A stretch of DNA of 5,220 nucleotides, taken from positions 1 to 5,220 of the forward strand of contig JAAYUP010000031.1 in the NCBI GenBank assembly GCA_012517635.1. Direction: 5' to 3'. The notes under the pieces were generated by a model. That model saw only the letters and a list, made by a program, of their open reading frames with translations. It was not told the origin of the DNA and searched no databases. How positions within the stretch are numbered: position 1 is the first letter of the stretch; every line of letters starts with the position of its first letter. Shown here piece by piece: positions 1-5,220 of the stretch. Source of the stretch: Candidatus Atribacter alterifermentans (GTDB taxonomy: Bacteria > Atribacterota > Atribacteria > Atribacterales > Atribacteraceae). Made by a program: the position numbers and the translations under genes.

Positions 1-5
1 CGTCG

Positions 6-64
6 GGCTGTGGATCCGTGGTCAACCCACAGGGTTGTTCGTATATCCACAGCCTCTTTTTTTC
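6..64 (+). terminator. Possible intrinsic terminator or IS-flank hairpin with T-rich tail
   Basis: A perfect 10-bp inverted repeat pairs 6-15 with 45-54. A second perfect 6-bp stem (23-28 with 32-37, loop ACA) sits inside its loop. The outer stem is followed on the plus strand by an almost pure pyrimidine tract from 55 to about 88, rich in T runs. That order fits an intrinsic terminator for a plus-strand gene lying left of the window, converging on the transposase remnant. The 29-base loop of the outer stem is long for a classical terminator. The motif CTGTGG occurs more than once in either orientation, so it could instead belong to the insertion sequence flank. The function is inferred; only the symmetry and the T tract are seen. 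Confidence 0.35.
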
Positions 65-87
65 TTTTTGTTTTCTTTTCTTTTTTC

Positions 88-1285
88 TTAGGCTATCTTT
101 AGAAGCTCTGCTTGTTGCTCGGTAATCGCCTCAGAACTGATATCCTTTTTACTCCTTATCCAGTCTTTTCGTATACTCAATGAGATAACTGGTGACCAAC
201 CGGAGATAGGAATCGGTGGTAGGAAAGATCCCTACCACTCGAGTTCGACGACGAATTGCTTTATGAACCCGCTCGAGCGAGTTGGTTGAAGCAATCTTTC
301 GTTGGTCAAGATGGGGAAAAGCCAGGAATTGGAAGGAATCTTCCCGTCCTTCTTCTCAAAGAGCAATGGCTTGAGGAAAGCGATCTCGGTATTCCTGGAT
401 AACCAACAGGGCATATTGCTTGGCACACTCGTGGTCAGGGTTGGTACCAGATTTGTTTCAGTTTCGCGGCAAAAGATTCTTTTTCTTTATGAGGGATATG
501 GACTAATATATTTCGCATAAAGTGTACTTTGAAAGCGTTGCCAACTTGATCCTCAGAACCATTTCTAAAATGGCATTTTTCAAGCCCTGCATGAGCAATA
601 GATGCACAGAGCCAGACGGTTTCCACTCCTCGGTTTTTGAGCTGTTCAAAGAGATGAGTATAGGTCGCATCTATTCAGCATACATGGGTTCCACCGCCAG
701 GATTTCTCGATTTCCTTCACTGGTCAGACCCTGAACGATAGCTACCGCCATGCTGATGACGTGTTTCTCACAGCGAACTTTCTCGTAGAGGGCATCAACC
801 CAGATGACTGGGTACTCTTTTTCCAAAGGACGAATACGGAACCATTCACTTGTTCATTGAGGTCTTTGGTGATTGCTGAGACGTGACCAGCAGAGAGCGA
901 TTCAATCCCTAAGCTTTGAGCAAGACGTTCCATCTTTTAAGGTGGAAACGCCATTAACAAAGGCTTTGTGAACCACCTCAAGGAGGGCTTGCTCCGAGCG
1001 TTTCCTTTCTGTCATAAAGAAGGGAATATAGCCTCCTTTTCTCAGCTTTGGAACCAGAAGGGAGATGGTTCCTAGCCTCGTATCAAATCGTCTGACTCGG
1101 GTTCCAGAGAAATGGGTGGTTCGAGTGGGACAGTGTTCTCCCTTGTGAGCTCCGACTTTGTTTTCGGCTTCCAGTTTCATGAGTTCATTGGTCAGCCACT
1201 CAAGCATTGCATAGAGAGGATCAGGTTCAGTCATGAATTCAATGAGCATTTTTTTGAGAAATGGTGTATGATTATTTTGAGCCAT
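88..1285 (-). pseudogene. IS256-family (mutator-type) transposase pseudogene, many frameshifts
   Basis: This is the remnant of a DDE transposase of about 400 codons, the usual family length. The start is ATG at 1285, preceded at 8 bases by AAGGAGG; the first residues are MAQNNHTPFLKKM. Conserved pieces appear in order but in different frames: the N-terminal region to 945, the first catalytic Asp block (VIWVDALYEKVR, about 763-810), the second block (CASIAHAGLEK, about 580-610), KVHFMRNIL, and the Glu block (NSLERVHKAIRRRTRVVGIF). A C-terminal tail reads ISSEAITEQQAELLKIA and ends at TAA 88-90. Visible lesions are a +1 in the T run at 935-938, a 1-base loss near 845, a 1-base loss giving TAG at 671-673, compensating shifts at about 535-580, a +1 near 438-440 giving TGA at 435-437, an in-frame TGA at 356-358, and a +1 in the T run at 166-169. 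The second catalytic Asp is Ile (codon 597-599). It cannot make an active enzyme. Confidence 0.92.
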
Positions 1286-1349
1286 CGGATATTCCTCCTT
1301 AATGAAGTTTTTGCTTCGTACAACCTTCATTTTGGAGTCTCCGATGGCT
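1280..1349 (-). promoter_or_regulatory. Leader hairpin burying the transposase RBS and start codon
   Basis: In the transposase transcript AGCCAUCGGA (1349-1340) pairs perfectly with UCCGAUGGCU (1289-1280), which contains the AUG start codon. Further in, CUCC (1337-1334) pairs with GGAG of the ribosome binding site (1298-1295). After a symmetrical 2x2 loop, AAUGAAG (1331-1325) pairs with CUUCAUU (1307-1301). That makes 21 pairs in three stacked stems. The structure would hide both the ribosome binding site and the AUG. Comparable leader structures in IS10 and IS50 reduce translation from transcripts that read in from outside the element. The pairing is seen; the regulatory role is inferred. 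Confidence 0.65.
1294..1300 (-). promoter_or_regulatory. Transposase ribosome binding site (AAGGAGG)
   Basis: On the minus strand AAGGAGG stands 8 bases before ATG 1285. It selects this start over an upstream in-frame ATG at 1357, which has no such site. The site lies inside the leader hairpin described at 1280-1349. Confidence 0.8.
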
Positions 1350-1360
1350 TTTTTCAAGGT

Positions 1361-1390
1361 GCGAAATTGCGAACTTTAGTATACTTTATC
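1361..1390 (-). repeat. Putative right terminal inverted repeat of the IS256-family element
   Basis: Read inward on the minus strand, the end is GATAAAGTATACTAAAGTTC, followed by two copies of TTCGCA spaced by AT (direct repeats at 1360-1365 and 1368-1373 on the plus strand). GATAAAGT resembles the start of the canonical IS256 end. The partner repeat is not found in the window, so the assignment rests on one end only. Confidence 0.45.
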
Positions 1391-1407
1391 AATCCCTGGA
1401 AGGACAA
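1378..1407 (-). promoter_or_regulatory. Candidate promoter reading into the transposase gene
   Basis: On the minus strand TATACT (1383-1378) is a good -10 hexamer. TTGTCC (1407-1402) is a modest -35 match with an 18-base spacer. If the element ends at 1390, the -35 lies in flanking DNA and only the -10 belongs to the element. Transcription would start near 1371, so the mRNA would include the whole leader hairpin. Confidence 0.3.
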
Positions 1408-1486
1408 AATGATTAAAAAGCGTTACCTATGTTCCTGTTTTTTCGTCTCTGGGGGGAAAATTGGGGCATCTTGTATGATTTATTTA
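1391..1486. other. Intergenic stretch between IS end and operon end, no gene seen
   Basis: These 96 bases separate the inferred element end from the stop codon of the last operon gene. I see no gene, RNA or convincing stem-loop plus T-run terminator for the minus-strand operon. The only notable composition is GGGGGG followed closely by GGGG on the plus strand (1451-1466). The operon's own terminator may have been displaced by the insertion, or transcripts may run into the element. Confidence 0.5.
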
Positions 1487-2005
1487 TTACTCTTTGATAT
1501 ATTTAATTATTTTTTCAACTATTTCATTTAAGGGATGAGATGTATCAATTTTAAAGTGGTCATTTTCAATTTCCTCAAAAGTATTTTTAATGCGGAAATA
1601 TTTTTCTGGGTTTCGGATGTATTTCATCTTATTATTTTTTTTAATATCTTGTTCTAATCGCTCACATATCACATTATCTGGTGCCCAACAATAAATAATT
1701 TTTAAACGATGACCAACCTTCATTGAAAGTTTTTCTACAAACCTGATCTGAGACTTTTTTGAGTGTGGTCTTCCATCAAGTATTAAAATTCGATTTTTGT
1801 TTCGCCTCAAAATATACTCAGCAATTTTATAAGTAAATTGGCTTGCTATCTCGTTTTGTTCCTCGGAGTAATCAACGTCTTGTGGTGGAAAGACGGCATC
1901 ACGAACCTCATCTCTATCAAGAATTGTAGCATCTAAAACACCAGCAATAGCTCTCGCAATGGTTGATTTTCCTGCTCCTGGGGGTCCCACTAAAAGTATT
2001 AGCAT
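1487..2005 (-). CDS. Small P-loop kinase, AAA_33 type, substrate unknown
   Basis: A 172-residue cytoplasmic protein that very probably transfers phosphate from ATP to a small molecule. The Walker A loop GPPGAGKST is at residues 7-15. It is followed by LDRDEVRDAVF (29-39), where the acidic and Arg residues typically bind substrate, and by a buried strand ending in LDGRPHS (76-82). A lid-like segment with RNPEKYFRIK (131-140) precedes a terminal FKIDTS strand (151-156). This order is that of AAA_33 P-loop kinases, the group that includes polynucleotide-kinase-like, zeta-toxin-like and chloramphenicol phosphotransferase-like proteins. Gluconokinase and adenylylsulfate kinase are more distant. 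It is the last gene of the operon, 7 bases after the aldolase stop, with only a weak ribosome binding site, so its translation is probably coupled. The context suggests a sugar or sugar-phosphate substrate, but this is inference. Confidence 0.85.
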   Translation of the reverse strand: MLILLVGPPGAGKSTIARAIAGVLDATILDRDEVRDAVFPPQDVDYSEEQNEIASQFTYKIAEYILRRNKNRILILDGRPHSKKSQIRFVEKLSMKVGHRLKIIYCWAPDNVICERLEQDIKKNNKMKYIRNPEKYFRIKNTFEEIENDHFKIDTSHPLNEIVEKIIKYIKE

Positions 2006-2012
2006 AAGATTT

Positions 2013-2858
2013 CTACTCAGACTTTCTTATAGAATTAAATAGTTTTATTTTTTCGATCACCACAGTTTTTACTGTGCTTTCGACTTTTTTGGAACAAACT
2101 CTCAAGTCATTGGAATATTCTTGTTGACTGTAAAAATCCACAATCACTTTGGTAGCCGCTTGCCGAATTGCCGTATCAATGTTAATTTTTGATACACCTG
2201 CTTGTATCGCTTTTTCTATCATTTCTTCAGGAATACTTGTTCCACCATGTAAAACCAGCGGAACTGAAACCGTGTTGGCTATATTTTTAATTCGATCAAT
2301 ATCAATCTGTGATTTATTCTGTAATCTACCTGGTGTTTCCCCCACTGAAATCGCAAGATAATCTATACCAGTATTTTCAACAAAATGTTTTGCATCTTTT
2401 GGTTCTGTCAGTTCCTGGTCATCTGAATTATTCCATGTCTCACCTACCTGACCCTCAACCCCAATATTATGTAAGTGAGCTAATTCCACTACCTTGCGAA
2501 CTATATCAATGTTTTGATTAATTTCATATTTAGATGCATCAATCATGATAGAATCAAAACCAATCTCTATACACTTCTCAATTAAGGAAAATTCGGAACC
2601 ATGATCCAAATGAAAATAAATAGGAGCTTTTGCAGCTTTCTTAGCCGCAGGTATCCATCCAGCAAGATAGTTGGTTCCTATATGCTGTATAGTTCTAGGT
2701 GATACACCAACGATTACTGGCTGCATGACCTCATTGGCTGCATTCACAATCGCCTTAAGAACTTCAAAACAACTTATGTTAAATTGTCCAATTGCCCAGT
2801 GATTGGCATAAGCGCTTCGAATTGTTTCTCTAACAACAGGCCAATTAGATTTATCCAT
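2013..2858 (-). CDS. Class II ketose-bisphosphate aldolase homologue with altered metal site
   Basis: A 281-residue cytoplasmic TIM-barrel protein of the fructose/tagatose-bisphosphate aldolase class II family (FbaA, GatY, KbaY), normal in length. Such enzymes use zinc to cleave ketose bisphosphates to dihydroxyacetone phosphate and an aldehyde. Family signatures are GQFNIS (24-29), HLDHG (83-87) with catalytic Asp85 and zinc ligand His86, SIMIDAS (103-109), LVLHGG (201-206) with zinc ligand His204, and INIDT (225-229) for phosphate binding. Three key positions deviate: the Glu of VEAELG is Gln137, the Glu of the GGxED loop aligns with Ser145, and the His of GTAHG is Pro176 (GETPG). The usual zinc site is therefore incomplete and the reaction may differ. 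The start is ATG 2858, 7 bases after GGAGG; an upstream ATG at 2876 lacks a good site. It lies between the ROK gene and the P-loop kinase in one operon. Confidence 0.88.
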   Translation of the reverse strand: MDKSNWPVVRETIRSAYANHWAIGQFNISCFEVLKAIVNAANEVMQPVIVGVSPRTIQHIGTNYLAGWIPAAKKAAKAPIYFHLDHGSEFSLIEKCIEIGFDSIMIDASKYEINQNIDIVRKVVELAHLHNIGVEGQVGETWNNSDDQELTEPKDAKHFVENTGIDYLAISVGETPGRLQNKSQIDIDRIKNIANTVSVPLVLHGGTSIPEEMIEKAIQAGVSKINIDTAIRQAATKVIVDFYSQQEYSNDLRVCSKKVESTVKTVVIEKIKLFNSIRKSE

Positions 2859-2865
2859 TTTTATT

Positions 2866-2870
2866 CCTCC
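2866..2870 (-). promoter_or_regulatory. Aldolase ribosome binding site deciding the start
   Basis: GGAGG on the minus strand lies 7 bases before ATG 2858. It falls inside the extra codons that would be translated if ATG 2876 were used, and so supports the shorter protein beginning MDKSNWP. Confidence 0.8.
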
Positions 2871-2892
2871 AATCATACTTCTTCAATGTTAT

Positions 2893-3798
2893 TTAGGATA
2901 TGGCATCGAGCGCAAAAAGAGTCGCTCCAACTAATTGTGAATTTCCTCCATATTTTCCTTTTCTTAATATAATAGGTCTTACTTTTGGATAGACCATCTG
3001 CTCAAGTAATTCAGCCAAATAATCAAGATTTGGATAAATATCCGACAATGCACCACCCCCTAAAATGACGCATTCAATGTCAAACAGCGTATAGGCCTGA
3101 CTTATAGCCAAAGCTAGTTTGTCACTTGCTTCCTTAATGACCTGTTTTGCCCATTCTTCACCACAAAGGTAAGCATGAACAATTTCTTTCATGCTTACCT
3201 TTTTTTTAAAAAACTCATTGCTTAAGCGTGAAATACCTTCCCCAGAGGAGTACTGACAAACACACCCTCTTTGCCCACAATAACATTTTGCGCCACCTAT
3301 GCAAACCTTAAGATGACCAAAGGCGCTAGCCGCATCGTGCAAGCCACGAAAGATTTCGCGGTTCAATACAAAAGCATGTCCAATACCTGTACCAATGGCA
3401 ATATAAAGAAAATTGTCGAGGTCAATACCATTTCCTAAAGTACTTTCAGCTGCTGCCCCACAAAAAACATCAGTATCGACAATAATGGGTATCCCAAATT
3501 CTTCTTCAAGTTGCTTTGCGAGAGGAACGTTTTCCCATCCCACATTCTCACCTATTTTGACAAAACCTTGCTGTCTGTTAACCACCGCTGCTACTGACAC
3601 TCCTATCGCTTGTATTTTAGAAAAAGGTATATTTTCTTTCTTAATTTTCTCTCGAATAAAATTACTTAATACATCAACAGAAATTGGTATCCCCAGATCG
3701 GAAATCCTGGCTTCCGATTGACATAGGAAGTTTGTTGGAGTATCAGAAATGGCCATTCTAATCTTAGTACCACCAATGTCTATGCCAATAACCGCCAT
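2893..3798 (-). CDS. ROK-family sugar kinase homologue with changed sugar-binding residues
   Basis: A 301-residue cytoplasmic ROK protein without an N-terminal DNA-binding domain, so of the kinase rather than the repressor type. The phosphate-binding motif GIDIGGTK is at 5-12. ENVGWENVPL (84-93) matches the sugar-binding Asn segment. VDTDVF (107-112) keeps the catalytic Asp110, although the usual preceding Asn is Thr. IGTGIG (135-140) is the second nucleotide motif, and CYCGQRGC (172-179) with His162 makes the structural zinc site. Two Glu residues that hold the sugar in glucokinase-type members are replaced: AGEIGH reads ASAFGH (Ala159) and GCLE reads GCVC (Cys181). The C-terminal ILGGG is intact. 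The substrate is thus unlikely to be plain glucose, or the protein may have lost activity. The start is ATG 3798 with AAGGAG 10 bases upstream (3809-3814), 7 bases after the preceding permease stop. The gene contains a perfect hairpin at 3165-3202. Confidence 0.9.
   Translation of the reverse strand: MAVIGIDIGGTKIRMAISDTPTNFLCQSEARISDLGIPISVDVLSNFIREKIKKENIPFSKIQAIGVSVAAVVNRQQGFVKIGENVGWENVPLAKQLEEEFGIPIIVDTDVFCGAAAESTLGNGIDLDNFLYIAIGTGIGHAFVLNREIFRGLHDAASAFGHLKVCIGGAKCYCGQRGCVCQYSSGEGISRLSNEFFKKKVSMKEIVHAYLCGEEWAKQVIKEASDKLALAISQAYTLFDIECVILGGGALSDIYPNLDYLAELLEQMVYPKVRPIILRKGKYGGNSQLVGATLFALDAIS
3165..3207 (+). terminator. Intragenic antisense terminator-like hairpin in the ROK gene
   Basis: AAAGGTAAGCATGAA (3165-3179) and TTCATGCTTACCTTT (3188-3202) form a perfect 15-bp inverted repeat with an 8-base loop. 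On the plus strand the right arm runs straight into a T run (3200-3207). This is the form of an intrinsic terminator for transcription antisense to the operon. In the sense direction the hairpin is followed by only TTTG, so it should not stop the operon. It encodes the ROK residues around VSMKEIVHAYL. The symmetry is seen; its use in the cell is inferred. Confidence 0.55.
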
Positions 3799-3805
3799 GT
3801 AATTT

Positions 3806-4630
3806 TTACTCCTTGAGCCCTGTTAGAACAACACCCTTAATGAAGTTTTTCTGAAATACTATAAACATAACAATCATGGGCAAAGCGCCGAAGACTGCCG
3901 CAGCCATAATTTGATTATAAGTGGTTGTTAGTTGACTTTCAAAAATTGCTACTCCCAAAGGTAGTGTTCTTAAGTGATCTTCATTGACTACCAAAAGCGG
4001 CCATAGATAGCTATTCCAAGTTGATACAAAAGTGAAGATCGCTACAGCACTGATAGCTGGTAAGCTCAAAGGACGAATAATGTTCCAAAGAATCATAAGT
4101 TCACCTGCTCCATCCATACGCGAACTTTCAATTAATTCCTTAGGAATTCCTAGCATGAACTGTCTCATTATAAAAACCCCCAATGGTGTAAAGGCTGTAG
4201 GTATAATCAATCCAGTATAAGTATTAATCCATCCCCATTCATATATCTGAATATATAAGGGAACGGCAATGGTTTCAAATGGAATCATAAGGGTTGAAAG
4301 CACAACGACGAATAGAACCCTATGTCCCGGAAAGTTAAAATGGGCAAATCCATAACCAGCTGCCATCCCTAGAACAACAGTGATTAACGAACTTATAGAT
4401 GAGGCGAAAACAGAGTTTAATAGATATCTCATGAAAGGACGAGCTGTCAGAGCAGTTTGGTAGTTTTTCCAGTCTAAACCCTCTGCCAGCCGTTCAAAGG
4501 GAGGGACATAGACCTGCATACTCGATCTTAAGGATGCACTAATCATCCATATAATCGGTATGAGTGTGAGGAGTACTGCAAATGCTAACAGAGAATAAAT
4601 GATGACTCGATTTAACCTCTTATCTGCCAT
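3806..4630 (-). CDS. ABC sugar transporter permease, MalG/UgpE type (CUT1 family)
   Basis: A 274-residue inner-membrane permease that would form a heterodimer with the permease encoded just upstream. Six hydrophobic segments are visible at about 9-32, 70-96, 104-127, 138-158, 190-214 and 240-262. The cytoplasmic EAA loop, which docks on the ATPase, is at 165-191: ELIESSRMDGAG, then IIRPLSLP. The C-terminus QKNFIKGVVLTGLKE is typical of MalG-like subunits. The start is ATG 4630 with AAGGAGG 6 bases before it (4637-4643). The stop of the upstream permease overlaps this ATG by one base (TAATG), so the two are translationally coupled and made in equal amounts. CUT1 transporters import oligosaccharides, glycerol phosphate or similar sugars; the substrate cannot be read from the permease. 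The ATPase and binding protein are not in the window. Confidence 0.95.
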   Translation of the reverse strand: MADKRLNRVIIYSLLAFAVLLTLIPIIWMISASLRSSMQVYVPPFERLAEGLDWKNYQTALTARPFMRYLLNSVFASSISSLITVVLGMAAGYGFAHFNFPGHRVLFVVVLSTLMIPFETIAVPLYIQIYEWGWINTYTGLIIPTAFTPLGVFIMRQFMLGIPKELIESSRMDGAGELMILWNIIRPLSLPAISAVAIFTFVSTWNSYLWPLLVVNEDHLRTLPLGVAIFESQLTTTYNQIMAAAVFGALPMIVMFIVFQKNFIKGVVLTGLKE

Positions 4631-5220
4631 TATTCTCCTCCTTTAAATACTCTTAGCTGAATCAAGCTGAAACCAAGGATTATGAGAAAGTATAAAAAGG
4701 ACAGTGCTGCTGCTTCGCCATAAAGACCAAAATTAAAAGCTGTTTTATAAATGTGCAGAGTGGTTATTTCTGTTGCTGTAGCTGGTCCTCCGTTAGTCAT
4801 GATTTTTTGCAAGGCAAAAGTCTTAAACCCATTAATAATCGAAATAACAAAAACCAACACCATGGTCGGACGTATTAACGGCAAAGTTATGTATTTAAGA
4901 CATTGCCAGCCTTTTGCACCATCTATTTCGGCAGCTTCCATATATACTGATGGTATAGCTAGAATTCCCGAAAGGAAAAGAATCATATAATAGCTGGTTG
5001 CATGCCACCAGCTTGTGATAATTAAAGCGGATCGAGCGTAGGTTGTGCTCGTTAGCCATGGTATTGGACCTATATTAAAAATACTTAAAAAATTGTTAAC
5101 CAAACCATCATAATGAAACAATAATTTCCAAGCAATTGCTACTGATACAATCGGGATAACAGTTGGTAAAAATAGAAGAGTTCTCCAGATTGCAAAAGCT
5201 TTACGTAATTTGGCAAGAAG
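4630..5220 (-). CDS. ABC sugar transporter permease, MalF/UgpA type, 5' part outside window
   Basis: The C-terminal 196 residues of the partner permease. The frame stays open to the right edge, beginning LLAKLRKAFAIWRTLLFLP, so the true start lies beyond 5220. An in-frame TTG at 5121 is not the start because family-like sequence continues upstream of it. Visible hydrophobic segments include LFLPTVIPIVSVAIAW, a segment at about ALIITSWWHATSYYMILFL, VLVFVISIINGF and ALSFLYFLIILGFSLI. The EAA loop reads YMEAAEIDGAKGW followed by ITLPLIRP, and NGGPATATE is the typical loop of this subunit before the last segment. It ends at TAA 4630-4632, overlapping the next gene by one base. It acts in the cytoplasmic membrane with the MalG-type subunit as a CUT1 importer. 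Confidence 0.93.
   Translation of the reverse strand, partial: LLAKLRKAFAIWRTLLFLPTVIPIVSVAIAWKLLFHYDGLVNNFLSIFNIGPIPWLTSTTYARSALIITSWWHATSYYMILFLSGILAIPSVYMEAAEIDGAKGWQCLKYITLPLIRPTMVLVFVISIINGFKTFALQKIMTNGGPATATEITTLHIYKTAFNFGLYGEAAALSFLYFLIILGFSLIQLRVFKGGE

Larger units (their letters stand above)
1..1390 (-). mobile_element. Degraded IS256-family insertion sequence, right end at about 1390, left end not found
   Basis: The element consists of a broken mutator-type (IS256 family) transposase gene plus flanks. Its right boundary is placed at 1390 because the minus strand there begins GATAAAGTATACTAAAG. The first eight bases, GATAAAGT, agree with the start of the terminal inverted repeat of IS256 as I remember it. 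The end lies about 105 bases upstream of the transposase start, which is normal for the family. No matching inverted copy is visible in 1-87, so the left end is either outside the window or lost. If the boundary is right, the 8-9 bases after 1390 (AATCCCTGG) should be repeated beyond the left end as a target duplication. The element is richer in G+C than the operon beside it, consistent with foreign origin. It appears immobile because the transposase is broken. Confidence 0.7.

Noticed and set aside
9..51. DnaA boxes marking a replication origin
   Set aside because: The two sites deviate from TTATCCACA by one and two bases, there are too few, and no dnaA, dnaN or AT-rich unwinding array is seen; the setting is an insertion sequence flank.
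925..950. Programmed frameshift making a fused transposase
   Set aside because: A slip at one site cannot restore the protein, because several further frameshifts and stops follow. IS256-family enzymes are normally made from one frame.
1451..1466. G-rich run as a G-quadruplex or terminator
   Set aside because: Only two G runs are present (six and four), not four separated runs, and there is no stem-loop followed by a T run.
1112..1531. A 139-codon open frame on the plus strand
   Set aside because: It is antisense to the transposase start region and crosses the element boundary and the end of the P-loop kinase gene. It has no family signature and no good ribosome binding site.
2859..2876. 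Upstream ATG at 2876 as the aldolase start
   Set aside because: The GGAGG site lies downstream of this ATG and is placed correctly for ATG 2858, which also gives the usual N-terminal length of the family.
3413..3721. A 102-codon plus-strand open frame inside the ROK gene
   Set aside because: It is a shadow of the ROK coding frame with no family signature and no independent start signals.
5119..5121. TTG at 5121 as the start of the MalF-type permease
   Set aside because: The frame remains open to the window edge and encodes recognisable permease sequence upstream of it, so the gene is truncated by the window, not started here.

Overview
The window looks like a low-G+C, probably anaerobic bacterium with Firmicutes-, Thermotogota- or Atribacterota-like gene style: strong AAGGAGG-type ribosome binding sites, AT-rich third positions, and a tightly packed sugar operon. 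I cannot fix the phylum from the sequence alone. All recognisable genes lie on the minus strand, so transcription runs from the right edge to the left.

Region 1487-5220 is the downstream part of a sugar uptake and catabolism operon. In transcription order it holds a MalF/UgpA-type ABC permease (cut by the right edge), a MalG/UgpE-type ABC permease, a ROK-family sugar kinase homologue, a class II ketose-bisphosphate aldolase homologue, and a small P-loop kinase of the AAA_33 type. Gene spacing is very tight (a 1-base overlap, then gaps of 7, 34 and 7 bases), so the genes are almost certainly cotranscribed. The substrate-binding protein and the promoter are presumably to the right of the window, and no ATPase subunit is visible. 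The layout suggests import of a sugar or sugar derivative, phosphorylation by one or both kinases, and aldol cleavage.

The most interesting point is that two of these enzymes keep their fold signatures but have lost key active-site residues. The aldolase keeps the HLDHG motif and the third zinc histidine, but the second zinc histidine is Pro, the zinc-ligand Glu is Gln, and the catalytic-loop Glu is Ser. The ROK protein keeps its ATP motif, catalytic Asp and zinc cysteines, but both sugar-contacting Glu residues are replaced (Ala and Cys). This points to an unusual substrate or altered chemistry.

Region 1-1390 is a decayed IS256-family (mutator-type) insertion sequence, visibly richer in G+C than the operon. 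Its transposase gene (start 1285, original stop 88) is full length in homology but carries several frameshifts, a nonsense codon and loss of one catalytic Asp. The right element end is probably at 1390; the left end is not identifiable in the window. Positions 1391-1486 hold a short intergenic stretch with no clear gene or terminator.

Two structural signals stand out. A perfect 15-bp inverted repeat followed by a T run lies inside the ROK gene and looks like an intrinsic terminator for antisense (plus-strand) transcription. A long leader hairpin would bury the transposase ribosome binding site and start codon.
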